Assembly (NCBI RefSeq): GCF_001426865.1
Contig: NZ_LMFO01000009.1
Location: forward strand, 20,524-84,523
DNA: 64,000 nt
Direction: 5' to 3'
Source of the DNA: Paenibacillus sp. Root52
GTDB taxonomy: Bacteria; Bacillota; Bacilli; Paenibacillales; Paenibacillaceae
The notes under the pieces were generated by a model that saw nothing but the letters and a program-made list of their open reading frames with translations, had not been told where the DNA came from and searched no databases. Position numbers and translations under genes: made by a program. Every line of letters begins with the position of its first letter. Position 1 is the stretch's first letter. Shown here piece after piece: positions 54,115 to 62,812 of the stretch.

Positions 54115-55116
54115 TTAAACTTGATCTTTCGGAGCCAGCTCAATAGCAGAGCGGATGGCAGCCAGCATGCTTTTATCATCGGCGATATTTTTACCAGCAA
54201 TATCGAAGGCTGTACCGTGGTCGACAGACGTACGAATGATGCCACCTTTCAGACCAACGGTGATGTTCACACCTTCCTCGATGCCCATTACCTTAATCGG
54301 TGCGTGGCCTTGGTCGTGATAGCAGGCTACGACGATATCGAAGTCACCGCGACCAGCGCGGAAGAAGAGGGTGTCCGCCGGGAGTGGGCCAACGACGTTA
54401 ATGCCTTCCTGTTGCGCACGTTCAATACCAGGTTGCAGCTTCTCTTCTTCTTCTCCGTTACCGAACAAGCCGTTCTCTCCGGCATGAGGATTGATTCCAC
54501 ATACGGCAACGCGTGGATTCTCAAAGCCTGCTTTTTTCAGTGTATCATGAGCAAGCTTCACAACGGTGTAGGTTCTTTCCGGATTAATGCTCGCGATAGC
54601 ATCGATCAGACCCATGTGTGTTGTCAGGTGAATGACTCTTAAATTAGGCGTTGTCAGCATCATGGAAAAGTCCTGTGTATCCGTCAGGTCAGCCAGAATC
54701 TCGGTGTGTCCCGGATACAGGTGCCCCCCTTGGTGCAAAGCTTCTTTGTTCAAAGGCGCCGTGCAGATGGAGTGAATCTGGTGCTTTTTGGCAAGGTCAA
54801 TGGCTTTGGCGAGAAACTGAAATGCTGCATCTCCTGCCACGGCAGAAACTTTGCCATATTCCAGATCGGCAGGAACGAGATTCAGATCAATCACATCCAC
54901 AGTACCGAATTCATATTTGGCTTCGGAAGGCTCTTGAATAGCGTTGACGTTCAGACTTGAGCCGATAACCGGCAACACGCGCGCTAGAATCTTCGCATCA
55001 CCGATAACGAGTGGATTGCACTGATCGTACATCTCTTGATGACCCAGTGCTTTCATAATAATCTCTGGCCCAATACCTGCTGCGTCGCCCATCGTAATTC
55101 CAATTGTAGGTTTCAT
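54115..55116 (-). CDS. pdxA: PdxA-family NAD-dependent dehydrogenase, probably acting on 4-phospho-D-threonate/erythronate (PdxA2 type)
   Basis: 333 aa. PdxA fold: TIGITMGDAAGIGPEIIMKAL at the N-terminus, metal-ligand His in NKEALHQGGHLYPGHTE and later CYHDQGHAPIK, and the C-terminal VDHGTAFDIAGKN. Classical PdxA makes pyridoxal 5'-phosphate precursor, but here the gene overlaps by 4 nt (ATGA) a DUF1537 kinase gene. In that context PdxA2 oxidatively decarboxylates the phosphorylated C4 acid to dihydroxyacetone phosphate. Paenibacillus makes PLP by PdxST, which further favours the catabolic role. Confidence 0.9.
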   Translation of the reverse strand: MKPTIGITMGDAAGIGPEIIMKALGHQEMYDQCNPLVIGDAKILARVLPVIGSSLNVNAIQEPSEAKYEFGTVDVIDLNLVPADLEYGKVSAVAGDAAFQFLAKAIDLAKKHQIHSICTAPLNKEALHQGGHLYPGHTEILADLTDTQDFSMMLTTPNLRVIHLTTHMGLIDAIASINPERTYTVVKLAHDTLKKAGFENPRVAVCGINPHAGENGLFGNGEEEEKLQPGIERAQQEGINVVGPLPADTLFFRAGRGDFDIVVACYHDQGHAPIKVMGIEEGVNITVGLKGGIIRTSVDHGTAFDIAGKNIADDKSMLAAIRSAIELAPKDQV

Positions 55117-56408
55117 ACGAGAATACCCCCTTTTAATTTTTGAATCGCATGGATAAAGACATCGGGTTTGCCGAAGCCGCCAGCTTTGGTAATCACATGC
55201 AGATCATCAATCCCGATAAACTTGGAGATCGGTACACCGATTTCAAGCTCATCCAGCAGCTCGAATCCGCTAATATTCCATTTCAGACAGATTTGTTTAG
55301 CCGTATCGCCACCCGTCATGGATACCCCTTTGAAAAGTCCCTCTTCCAGTAGTCTGGCACAGATCTCACCCATCGCCAGTACAATTTCATTGCTGACTTC
55401 CGTGTGATTGAGACCACGCAATTCGCCCGTTGCCCGTGCCAGTTCAATATCGACTTGTTCTGCGGTGGAGTATAGGACGACATCTTGTCCTTCCAGCGCT
55501 TTGGATCTCACCTCTGCATAGACGCGTTCTATTTCCTCTGCTCGGTCTGCTGATGCAGACACAGCTTTGAAAGAGTGGAATAGAACGGACGAGATACGTG
55601 TCTGTTTCAGCAGTAGATTTAACTGCTCGCGGGAATTTTTGTTCACGCTGCCCACAACCGTCAGGATGGGGCCGGGATTCCTCGGTATTGTCAGTTCGGC
55701 GGACTTGGATTCAAGCTCGTAATGAGCAGGGAGGTAGTTAGCAATGCCAGCAGATCCTGCCCAGGCAAAGGTATACTCCAGCTCGCGAGTCATCTGCAAG
55801 ATCATCTCCAGATGCCGTTCTTCTGTGGAATCTACGAGTACATACGGAATGTTATTTTGTTTAAACTGTTCCAGCTTCACTTGAATGTGACCTTGGCCAA
55901 CCTCGAGATCAGCAATCGTAATTTCGCCCACTTCATAATTCGTCTGCTGTTTCAGCAGGTCTGGAAGGTAGGAAAGAGTTACGGGTGTCTTCGGATCATT
56001 CGCAATCTCGGTATCTGCAAGCGGAACGCCGTTCAGGTAATGGATACCCTCAAGGATGGTACGGTTATTTTTCGGATAGCCCGGAGCGATCATCATAAAA
56101 TCAGGTTTGACGACATCATACAAGGCATCAATCTCGATGCCGATATTTCCACGCATGGTCGAATCCATCTTTTTAAAAATCGTATCAAATCCATTGTTCT
56201 TCAGCAAATGAGCTGCCTGATATACACGTTCATACGCTTCCTGCGGAGATATGGAGCGACTATCTGTATCAAAGACGACGGCATCGTAACGTGTAAGAGG
56301 CTCCTCATCCATATTAAAAAGAACACTGGTCTTCAAGCCATGGCGGGCAAGCTGCACCCCGCTGTCATTGGCACCGGTCAAATCATCTGCAATAATGGCT
56401 AATTTCAT
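55113..56408 (-). CDS. Four-carbon acid sugar kinase family protein (DUF1537, DtnK/DenK-like)
   Basis: 431 aa from the ATG at 56408 with AAGGAGGG upstream. N-terminal IIADDLTGANDSGVQLAR and VDSTEERH define the sugar-acid binding domain; the C-terminal VSMTGGDTAKQICLKW is the nucleotide-binding signature. The family phosphorylates D-threonate, D-erythronate and related C4 acids at position 4 with ATP. It is translationally coupled to the downstream dehydrogenase, and the permease gene lies upstream, giving uptake, kinase and dehydrogenase in order. Confidence 0.93.
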   Translation of the reverse strand: MKLAIIADDLTGANDSGVQLARHGLKTSVLFNMDEEPLTRYDAVVFDTDSRSISPQEAYERVYQAAHLLKNNGFDTIFKKMDSTMRGNIGIEIDALYDVVKPDFMMIAPGYPKNNRTILEGIHYLNGVPLADTEIANDPKTPVTLSYLPDLLKQQTNYEVGEITIADLEVGQGHIQVKLEQFKQNNIPYVLVDSTEERHLEMILQMTRELEYTFAWAGSAGIANYLPAHYELESKSAELTIPRNPGPILTVVGSVNKNSREQLNLLLKQTRISSVLFHSFKAVSASADRAEEIERVYAEVRSKALEGQDVVLYSTAEQVDIELARATGELRGLNHTEVSNEIVLAMGEICARLLEEGLFKGVSMTGGDTAKQICLKWNISGFELLDELEIGVPISKFIGIDDLHVITKAGGFGKPDVFIHAIQKLKGGILV

Positions 56409-56440
56409 GCAGTCATCCCTCCTTGTAAGCACAATTTTAT

Positions 56441-56476
56441 AAGTCCGTTCAGATCATTAATTAAGCGGACTTTTTG
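56441..56476 (-). other. Intercistronic stem-loop between permease and kinase genes
   Basis: AAGTCCG / CGGACTT (56441-56447, 56466-56472) around an AT-rich loop. On the minus strand it lacks a T-run, so mRNA stabilisation or attenuation is more likely than termination. Confidence 0.45.
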
Positions 56477-56527
56477 AACTACCTCTTTAAGCACAGATTA
56501 AGCATATTTAGATCAGGTGAAAACCAT

Positions 56528-57514
56528 TTATGTGGATGGCCGCTGATTGTATTTCTCGACTCCGCCTGATTTCTCCAGTCGTTTGGAGAGGAACCCGATG
56601 AAGATCGGTAACAGGATAGCCGTCGTAACAACACTCGCGGCAATCTGTACTGTTGCAATCTCGGCAATAGGGCCAAATGAAGCATTCGCAGCCACGATGG
56701 CAGCAGGTGTACCTACCGCATTTCCGGCTGTTGAACCTTCGGAAGCACCAACGATGGGATTCCAGCCAATAGCTTTGAACAACAGATATCCAATTCCGCC
56801 TGTGAGGAGAACAGTCAGAACGCCAAGTAAGATTCCACCAAGTCCACCTTGGATGATCGAGGAGAAGTTGATTCCCATACCAAGTGAGAAGGCGAAGAAC
56901 GGAACAAGTTTGTCACTGCCTTTGTGTAGCCAATCCGCGAGACTGCGATCCAGATTACCAATAATGACACCAACGATGAGCGGAAGCAATACAGCAACGA
57001 ATGCCATAGGAGAGAACATGCCGTTGGCAAAGCCCATCGCACCGAAGATGGAGAGCGCTACCATGGTTAGGAATGGACCATCGCTGAGCGCGAGGAATGG
57101 ATAAGCGGCTTTGTCATCTTCTTTACCGTATTGACCAGCGAGTGCAATGTACAAACCGCCGTTTGAGTTGGTCATGGCAGCAATAATGGCAAGTGGGGCA
57201 AGACCCAAGAATAACCCGCTTGAGTCGGCAAATAAAATGGCAACGAGACCGAGTGCTGCACCGATCGCCCACTTGACGACCAGCAAGGTAACACCTTTAC
57301 CGACGGATGAACCTGCTGTTTTGAACGTAATCTGTGTACCCGCAATCAACAGGAACAACGCGATCAACGTACTGGAACTGTTAACGAAGAGAGCTTCCGT
57401 GAATCCACCAATGCGCAGAGCATTCGGGAAGAATGTATTGATGGTTGCACCAAGTAAAAGGGGAACAACCATCATACCGCCAGGGATGCGATCTAAAGTT
57501 GCTTTAATGTTCAT
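56528..57514 (-). CDS. 2-keto-3-deoxygluconate permease family transporter (KdgT)
   Basis: 328 aa with AAGGAG 8 nt before the ATG. About ten hydrophobic helices and the family opening IKATLDRIPGGMMVVPLLLGATINT. The family imports 2-keto-3-deoxygluconate and similar sugar acids with protons. Here it precedes C4-acid kinase and dehydrogenase genes, so the cargo is probably D-threonate or D-erythronate rather than KDG (inference). Confidence 0.92.
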   Translation of the reverse strand: MNIKATLDRIPGGMMVVPLLLGATINTFFPNALRIGGFTEALFVNSSSTLIALFLLIAGTQITFKTAGSSVGKGVTLLVVKWAIGAALGLVAILFADSSGLFLGLAPLAIIAAMTNSNGGLYIALAGQYGKEDDKAAYPFLALSDGPFLTMVALSIFGAMGFANGMFSPMAFVAVLLPLIVGVIIGNLDRSLADWLHKGSDKLVPFFAFSLGMGINFSSIIQGGLGGILLGVLTVLLTGGIGYLLFKAIGWNPIVGASEGSTAGNAVGTPAAIVAANASFGPIAEIATVQIAASVVTTAILLPIFIGFLSKRLEKSGGVEKYNQRPST

Positions 57515-57545
57515 AGTAGTAGCTCCTTATGAAGTAATCGTTTTT

Positions 57546-57559
57546 ATAAAGCGTTTGCA
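57546..57559 (-). promoter_or_regulatory. cre-like site upstream of the KdgT gene
   Basis: On the minus strand TGCAAACGCTTTAT resembles TGWNANCGNTNWCA, with a mismatch near the end. Catabolite repression of the acid-sugar operon would be expected. Confidence 0.45.
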
Positions 57560-57654
57560 GGAATTATGTTATCCCAAATCGTTTAATATAGCAACAATAA
57601 ATTATTGTAAATTTTAAATACACGCTAAAGTGTTTAAAAATGCAACACATTAAG

Positions 57655-57699
57655 GCGATAAAAAAGACGTAAACTTAAAGTTAATCTTTAAGTTTACGC
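57655..57699 (-). terminator. Terminator overlapping the 3' end of the PrpR-like gene
   Basis: On the minus strand CGTAAACTTAAAG...CTTTAAGTTTACG then TCTTTTTTA. The 13-bp stem includes the last codons and the stop codon of the regulator gene. Confidence 0.85.
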
Positions 57700-59363
57700 C
57701 ATAATGTGGCTCGGTTAATCCCAAGGCGTTCTGCGGCCTTCGATTGATTATTATTTTCCTCCTGAAGTACGGACTGAATAACTTCTTTCTCAATTTCCTT
57801 CAGCGTACCGTTCAACTTCATGTGGCTTGAAGAAGGTTGCTGACCTAGCAAGCGGGATAAGGTAGCTGTGGTGATTACATAATCCTGTTCATTGAGTGCA
57901 GCCTGCTTAATCAGATGCTTCAACTGGTTGACGTTCATATTCCTGATCTGATCCCGGATCAGCTGTAGTGCATCTTCTTTGATCCTCACCGCAGTAGTTC
58001 CGTATTTCTGGTAGTAACCTGTAAGGAAATGCTGCATCAGTGGCGCTAGGTCCTCGGGTCTATCCGCAAGATTTGGCATGATGATCGTATTAAGCTCCAG
58101 ATCGAGTGACCACTGTGGGGTCACTGCTTGCTCCCCGAGTATAAACACCCCAATCTGGCTTTGGAGGCAGTCTTGGATAAAGGAGAGCAACTCCGGATCT
58201 GTTATACGTGCTTCCATATGATTAATCTCTATATTTCGAACCTTGGCTAGTGGTATCTTGTGCAAATGACTGGGCGGAACTTGCGAGAGATCGATCTGTA
58301 ACAGCAGTCCGCCACCAGAGTACATCTGATGAATGTGTTTGACCAGAAAAGATTTACCGGAATCCGCTTCACCCAGCAGATAGATCGGTTCATGATTCTC
58401 GTACAGTGCCCGAATGTTCTTCAATACTGCCTGCATGGCAGGGGACTCGGCAACGATGGGTTCCATCGATGCGTCCGTAAAAGTTGTTATGCCGAATTGT
58501 GCAAAGGTATAGGGTTGTCCTTTTTCCAGCATATATACCTTGTAGCTATTGTTGTTTAGAGTCGTCTCATAGGCGTTGACCGTGAGTTGGTAATCGTCCA
58601 CCATGAACACATTTTGGATCTGGGATTGATGAAATTCCAGGCTGGTGTTGGTCAGATACATATGATTATCGGTCAGCGGATTTTTCTCAAAGTCGGTCAG
58701 ATTCTCGAACACGACTTCATTCCGTTCGTTTAAAATAAGCAAATTCGGATGTTCCTGTGTGACCAGGTCATTCAGGATGATCGATATCGCATGATTTTTG
58801 CTCAAATAACGGTAGACCAGCTGTGCATCCTCCATCGCTCTAAGGATAGATTCCTGGCCGGATTGGATCAACAATCCTTCCAGACCATAGGTTTTCGCAG
58901 TATTGACGGTGATTACATCTCCGACAATCTGACGGTAACCAGAAGCTTTCAACTCCAAGAGCAATCGTGCCACATCTTCCGAGCTATGTATGGTATAGAC
59001 CTTGAGGGGCAGATCCATCAGATCAATAATGGATTGTGCACCAGAGGTGATGTTGGAGAAGCCAACGATGGCCGTTTGACCGTTAAACTGGCTTGCCAGT
59101 GTAAGTGAACGAATCATATCATAGCCCGATAACTGCACATCAATGACGGGAATGGTCACTGCTTTCTTAATCAATTGAGCCGTTCCGCCACGACTGATGA
59201 TAATCTCTGCACCGTTTTTCTCAGCTTGAGTTGCCAGTTCCACACCGTTAGCCAAGTCGCCCACGTCCGTCTGAATGGCTAACTGGGGGAAGCGGGGAAT
59301 ACACTCTTGTATAATAGGAATCATCGATTCGTAGGGAGCAATAAAGTGAACTCGTGTACGCAT
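57681..59363 (-). CDS. PrpR_N-type regulator with degenerate AAA+ domain and Fis-type HTH
   Basis: 560 aa from the ATG at 59363 (weak ribosome binding site GCAGGAAAA). Residues ~1-185: PrpR N-terminal sensory domain (EKNGAEIIISRGGTAQLIKK). ~195-285: PAS-like. ~305-480: AAA+ remnant with an altered Walker A GEADSGKS (331-338) but no GAFTGA loop and no clear Walker B. ~518-560: Fis-like HTH (NNNQSKAAERLGINRATLWR). Lacking GAFTGA, it cannot contact sigma54 in the usual way and probably acts on SigA promoters. It likely senses a C4 acid sugar and controls the operon downstream. Confidence 0.85.
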   Translation of the reverse strand: MRTRVHFIAPYESMIPIIQECIPRFPQLAIQTDVGDLANGVELATQAEKNGAEIIISRGGTAQLIKKAVTIPVIDVQLSGYDMIRSLTLASQFNGQTAIVGFSNITSGAQSIIDLMDLPLKVYTIHSSEDVARLLLELKASGYRQIVGDVITVNTAKTYGLEGLLIQSGQESILRAMEDAQLVYRYLSKNHAISIILNDLVTQEHPNLLILNERNEVVFENLTDFEKNPLTDNHMYLTNTSLEFHQSQIQNVFMVDDYQLTVNAYETTLNNNSYKVYMLEKGQPYTFAQFGITTFTDASMEPIVAESPAMQAVLKNIRALYENHEPIYLLGEADSGKSFLVKHIHQMYSGGGLLLQIDLSQVPPSHLHKIPLAKVRNIEINHMEARITDPELLSFIQDCLQSQIGVFILGEQAVTPQWSLDLELNTIIMPNLADRPEDLAPLMQHFLTGYYQKYGTTAVRIKEDALQLIRDQIRNMNVNQLKHLIKQAALNEQDYVITTATLSRLLGQQPSSSHMKLNGTLKEIEKEVIQSVLQEENNNQSKAAERLGINRATLWRKLKD

Positions 59364-59592
59364 AATTTTCCTGCCTTTTATAGAAATCATTGATCCCCTT
59401 ATTATAGCCAACTTGTGGAGGAATGGCACCTATAGAGGAACCAACACGGTCATGTCTACAAAATGCCTATATGGTATGTTGCCGCAGCTCTTTGAGTCGA
59501 ATGTGATGTAGTGCACTGAACCGAACCGTCATGTATTTCAAAATGAATGGAAAATTGCACACGATCAGTGTGGAGAAGTAAGGAGAGTTCAT

Positions 59593-59811
59593 ATGGGAGA
59601 TATTCATAAAGTGGCTGAATCGGATCACATCATTAAAGATATTGTTGGGAAGTTCCCGTGCAGGGTGCTGTGGAGTGAGGGCCGTCCATGTCTGGAGTAT
59701 CAGAGGGAAGAGGATGTGGCATTAATAACCGAATACGTTCGCACAATATACAATGTTGAGCTATTAGATGTCTTTTTCACAGCGGTGGAGAGCCTTCCGG
59801 TGGAACTGTAG
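59593..59811 (+). CDS. Small hypothetical protein
   Basis: 72 aa with TAAGGAGAG 5-6 nt before the ATG. Acidic, mixed alpha/beta character (IIKDIVGKFPCRVLW, ALITEYVRTIYNVELLDVFF), two Cys, no membrane segment. No family recognised. It stands alone between the PrpR-like gene (divergent) and the psp operon. Confidence 0.6.
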   Translation: MGDIHKVAESDHIIKDIVGKFPCRVLWSEGRPCLEYQREEDVALITEYVRTIYNVELLDVFFTAVESLPVEL

Positions 59812-59972
59812 TTCGGGAAGGATTTGTGGAGTGTGAGAGAAGGATGGATAATTGAGTTATTGTGTGTTTATACAAGAATATAAGGCGACACTATACGTGC
59901 TCGTCTTTTCTTATATTACGTTGTTATCGTACGGATCTGGATCGGAGTAACTCCACTTGCAATCGTGAAATG

Positions 59973-60000
59973 TGAAACCTCGAACCTCATATTCATGTAT
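59973..60000 (+). promoter_or_regulatory. Candidate ECF (SigW-like) promoter of the pspA operon
   Basis: TGAAAC at 59973-59978, 16 bp, then ATGTAT (59995-60000). The -35 matches the SigW consensus, the -10 only partly (consensus CGTATA). B. subtilis ydjF (pspA) is SigW-controlled, which supports the reading. Confidence 0.45.
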
Positions 60001-60038
60001 TATAGTTACATATGAACTTATCGGAGGAGGAACAAATT

Positions 60039-60743
60039 ATGGGAATCTTGTCGAGGTTTAGGGACGTGATGAAGGCAAATATGAATAGCTTGTTAAGCCG
60101 ATCTGAGGATCCGGAGAGAACGGTAAATGAGGTTATGCGTAGCTTGAGCAGTGATCTTGGAAAGGTAAAAGCAGAGACGACTGCGGTCCTCTCGGATGAG
60201 AGTAGAGCAAGAAGAGCTTTGGATGAATCGAGTGCGGAACTACGCAAGCTTCAGCGGTATGCAGAGAAGTCAGCAGAATCCCGAGATGAGGATAAGGCGC
60301 TCCAATTTCTGCAGAAAAAAGCGAAGCAGGCCGAGAAGCACAATGAATTACAAGTTGCTTATGATCGAGCCGCTGCCAAAGCCAAAGTGATGAAGCATAT
60401 GCAGGATAAACTGATTGCGGATATGGCGACGATGGAAGCGAGATATACTGAGTTGAAAAGCAAAATGGCAGATGCCAAGGCCAAGCAACAGGCTAATGAG
60501 CAGAACGCATCGGCGGGTAGAGCAAACGATGCACTCCGTGCAATGGAAGACAAGGCTAATCAAGCACTGAACGAAGCAGAGGCTCTGGCAGAGCTTCGAG
60601 CAGGTGCGCAGGAAGATGACTTGGACGAATTGATTGCACAATTGGAGAAGGACATGAATGCCGAAACGGGTAATGAACAGAAGAAAGTGCCAACGGCTGA
60701 GGAAGAGCTTGCAGCCATCCAACAGCAACTAAACGATAAATGA
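60039..60743 (+). CDS. pspA: PspA/IM30 family membrane-stress protein (YdjF-like)
   Basis: 234 aa from ATG 60039, GGAGGAGG upstream. An N-terminal amphipathic helix (GILSRFRDVMKANMNSLLSR) for membrane binding is followed by long coiled-coil helices (~25-190) and an acidic end. ESCRT-III-like protein that assembles on damaged membranes. First gene of a four-gene operon equivalent to ydjFGHI of B. subtilis. Confidence 0.96.
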   Translation: MGILSRFRDVMKANMNSLLSRSEDPERTVNEVMRSLSSDLGKVKAETTAVLSDESRARRALDESSAELRKLQRYAEKSAESRDEDKALQFLQKKAKQAEKHNELQVAYDRAAAKAKVMKHMQDKLIADMATMEARYTELKSKMADAKAKQQANEQNASAGRANDALRAMEDKANQALNEAEALAELRAGAQEDDLDELIAQLEKDMNAETGNEQKKVPTAEEELAAIQQQLNDK

Positions 60744-60807
60744 GCCTATTTATAGTTGAGCCTATATAGATGTAACGAATACATTTTTAAGACATTGAGG
60801 TGAGCAG

Positions 60808-61839
60808 ATGCCGGTTATTGAATACAGATGTCCGAACTGTGGTAGTGGGATGAACTTTGATGGAAATACAGGAATGTTATCCTGCCCTAGTTGTGGGCGA
60901 CAGGATAATATTGAGCAGATTCCAGATCCGCTCAAGAAACAGGTGTTTAAAGAGAACGAAATCAAGTCATACCACTGTACCAGTTGCGGGGCTGACCTTG
61001 TGACAGATGCTGATACGAGTGCAACAACCTGCAGCTTCTGCGGAGCTGCGGTTGTCTTGAGTGACCGATTGAGCGGAGAGCTAGCTCCAGCGATGGTGAT
61101 TCCTTTTGCTATTACGAAGGAGACTGCGAAGGAAGCATTCAAAAAGTGGTGCAAAAACGGCCTGCTTACGCCAAGTGGCTTCATGACGGCTGATCGAATC
61201 AAAGAAATAACCGGGATCTATGTGCCTTTCTGGTTATATGAGTTACATAACAGAATTGAAGTTCATGGTCGCGCCACCAAGGTGAGAAGCTATACGCAGG
61301 GTGATTATCACTATACCGAAACCCAGCACTATGAGATATACCGCAAAATCCGGCTGAATTATGTAAATCTGCCCATTGATGCATCCAAGAAAATGGATGA
61401 TAAACTGATGGATAAGCTAGAGCCGTTTCCTTACAACCAATTGAAGGATTTCAAAACGCCGTATCTTGCTGGTTATATTGCGGAAAAATATAGCTATACC
61501 GATGAAGAGCTCTATCCCCGAGCTAAGGAAAAAACGCAACCTTATATTGAATCTTACATTGCCTCTACCGTTTCGGGGTACACCAGTGTGAGTTATACGG
61601 ATAAACAGATTGATACCACACTGAAAAATGCAGATTACGTCTTGCTCCCCGTATGGATGGTGTACTATGACTTTAATCGTACGGAATACACGTTTGCCAT
61701 GAATGGTCAGACAGGTAAGGTCGTGGGTAGACCTCCCATCAGCAAAGCAAAAGTTGCGGGATGGTTCGCAGGCGTCTCGGCCGTATCATTTCTCTCCATT
61801 AAGGTAGTGGCATGGATGATGGGAGGTGGCTTCCTATGA
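60808..61839 (+). CDS. YdjG-like double zinc-ribbon membrane protein
   Basis: 343 aa with GAGGTGAG ahead of the ATG. Two zinc ribbons: CPNCG...CPSCG at ~7-28 and CTSCG...CSFCG at ~53-76. Residues ~90-320 form a conserved TIM44-like or unknown domain with several Tyr-rich strands, and one membrane helix ends the protein (~322-340). Partner of PspA in B. subtilis, where YdjG and YdjH help recruit PspA to the membrane. Its stop overlaps the next start by 4 nt. Confidence 0.88.
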   Translation: MPVIEYRCPNCGSGMNFDGNTGMLSCPSCGRQDNIEQIPDPLKKQVFKENEIKSYHCTSCGADLVTDADTSATTCSFCGAAVVLSDRLSGELAPAMVIPFAITKETAKEAFKKWCKNGLLTPSGFMTADRIKEITGIYVPFWLYELHNRIEVHGRATKVRSYTQGDYHYTETQHYEIYRKIRLNYVNLPIDASKKMDDKLMDKLEPFPYNQLKDFKTPYLAGYIAEKYSYTDEELYPRAKEKTQPYIESYIASTVSGYTSVSYTDKQIDTTLKNADYVLLPVWMVYYDFNRTEYTFAMNGQTGKVVGRPPISKAKVAGWFAGVSAVSFLSIKVVAWMMGGGFL

Positions 61840-62729
61840 AAAAGGGAACGTACATTGCGTTAATGACGGCCTTCATCTTCATTGTAATGTGTGTAGCAGC
61901 TCCGTGGATTCCAGCGCAAAGCGCGGCGGCAGCAACGAAAGAACTGATCCTTGATGAAGCTAATTTGCTTAGCTCGCAAGAGATTGAGGATCTGAATACC
62001 CTCGCGAATAAGTACAGTGCTGAGCGAGAGACAGACCTCATCGTTCTAACGACGAATAATGAGGAGCAGCTTACGGATGAGTTAGTTACAGAGAACTTCT
62101 ATGATGAGCAGGCACCAGGCTATGATAAGCCTCATGGTAATGCGGTTATTTTGACTCTGGATATGTACAATCGTAATGTGTATGTGGGTGGCTTCTATAA
62201 AGGGGAAGACTATGTTACCAATAGCAGGGCTGATGAGATTACGGCTCAGATTGCTCCTGACCTGTCTGATGCCAACTACAGCCAGGCCTTTGAGAAGTAT
62301 CTTACGATGGCATATGAGTACCTAGGTGACAAACCTCTGGATGAAGATTCAGGTACAGGGTCTACATACCCTGGCTCGAATTCGGGCTCCAACTCAGGTA
62401 CGGGTTCAGGTAATTATCCTAGTGGAGGTTCGAACGCGAACCCTGATAATATTCTGTTCAATACATGGTTTCAACTTGCGGTCTCTGTGGTTATTGGTGG
62501 GATCGTGGTAGGCATTATGGCATATAATTCGGGCGGACGCGTAACCGTCAATCGTGCAACGTATGAGGATTCAGGTGCTTCCAGTGTGGTAGATCGCGGA
62601 GATCGGTATATTCGGACAACAGTGACCAAAACGAAGATTGAAAAGAATAACAATAATGGTGGCGGAGGAGGCGGTGGTGGTACCACTAGCGGGGGACATT
62701 CCCATAGTGGTAGCAGCCGATCATTCTAA
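61836..62729 (+). CDS. YdjH-like TPM-domain membrane protein
   Basis: 297 aa; ATG 61836 overlaps the upstream stop (ATGA). Signal peptide or first helix ~5-28, TPM domain ~30-165 (ELILDEANLLSSQEIEDLNT, NAVILTLDMYNRNVYVGGF), Gly/Ser/Asn linker (~170-205), membrane helix ~212-232, then a Gly/His/Ser-rich cytosolic tail. Acts with the zinc-ribbon protein in PspA-linked envelope defence (family knowledge). Confidence 0.9.
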   Translation: MKKGTYIALMTAFIFIVMCVAAPWIPAQSAAAATKELILDEANLLSSQEIEDLNTLANKYSAERETDLIVLTTNNEEQLTDELVTENFYDEQAPGYDKPHGNAVILTLDMYNRNVYVGGFYKGEDYVTNSRADEITAQIAPDLSDANYSQAFEKYLTMAYEYLGDKPLDEDSGTGSTYPGSNSGSNSGTGSGNYPSGGSNANPDNILFNTWFQLAVSVVIGGIVVGIMAYNSGGRVTVNRATYEDSGASSVVDRGDRYIRTTVTKTKIEKNNNNGGGGGGGGTTSGGHSHSGSSRSF

Positions 62730-62812
62730 CCTAGCCAATCACAATAATATAGCGTAGGACATGACGCTCGTGAGATGATGCAGCATGCGTACTATAGAAG
62801 GGACGGGATTGT

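Noticed and set aside
57515..57680. Sigma54 (-24/-12) promoter upstream of the KdgT gene
   Set aside because: I looked for TGGCAC-N5-TTGCW on the minus strand and found no acceptable match.
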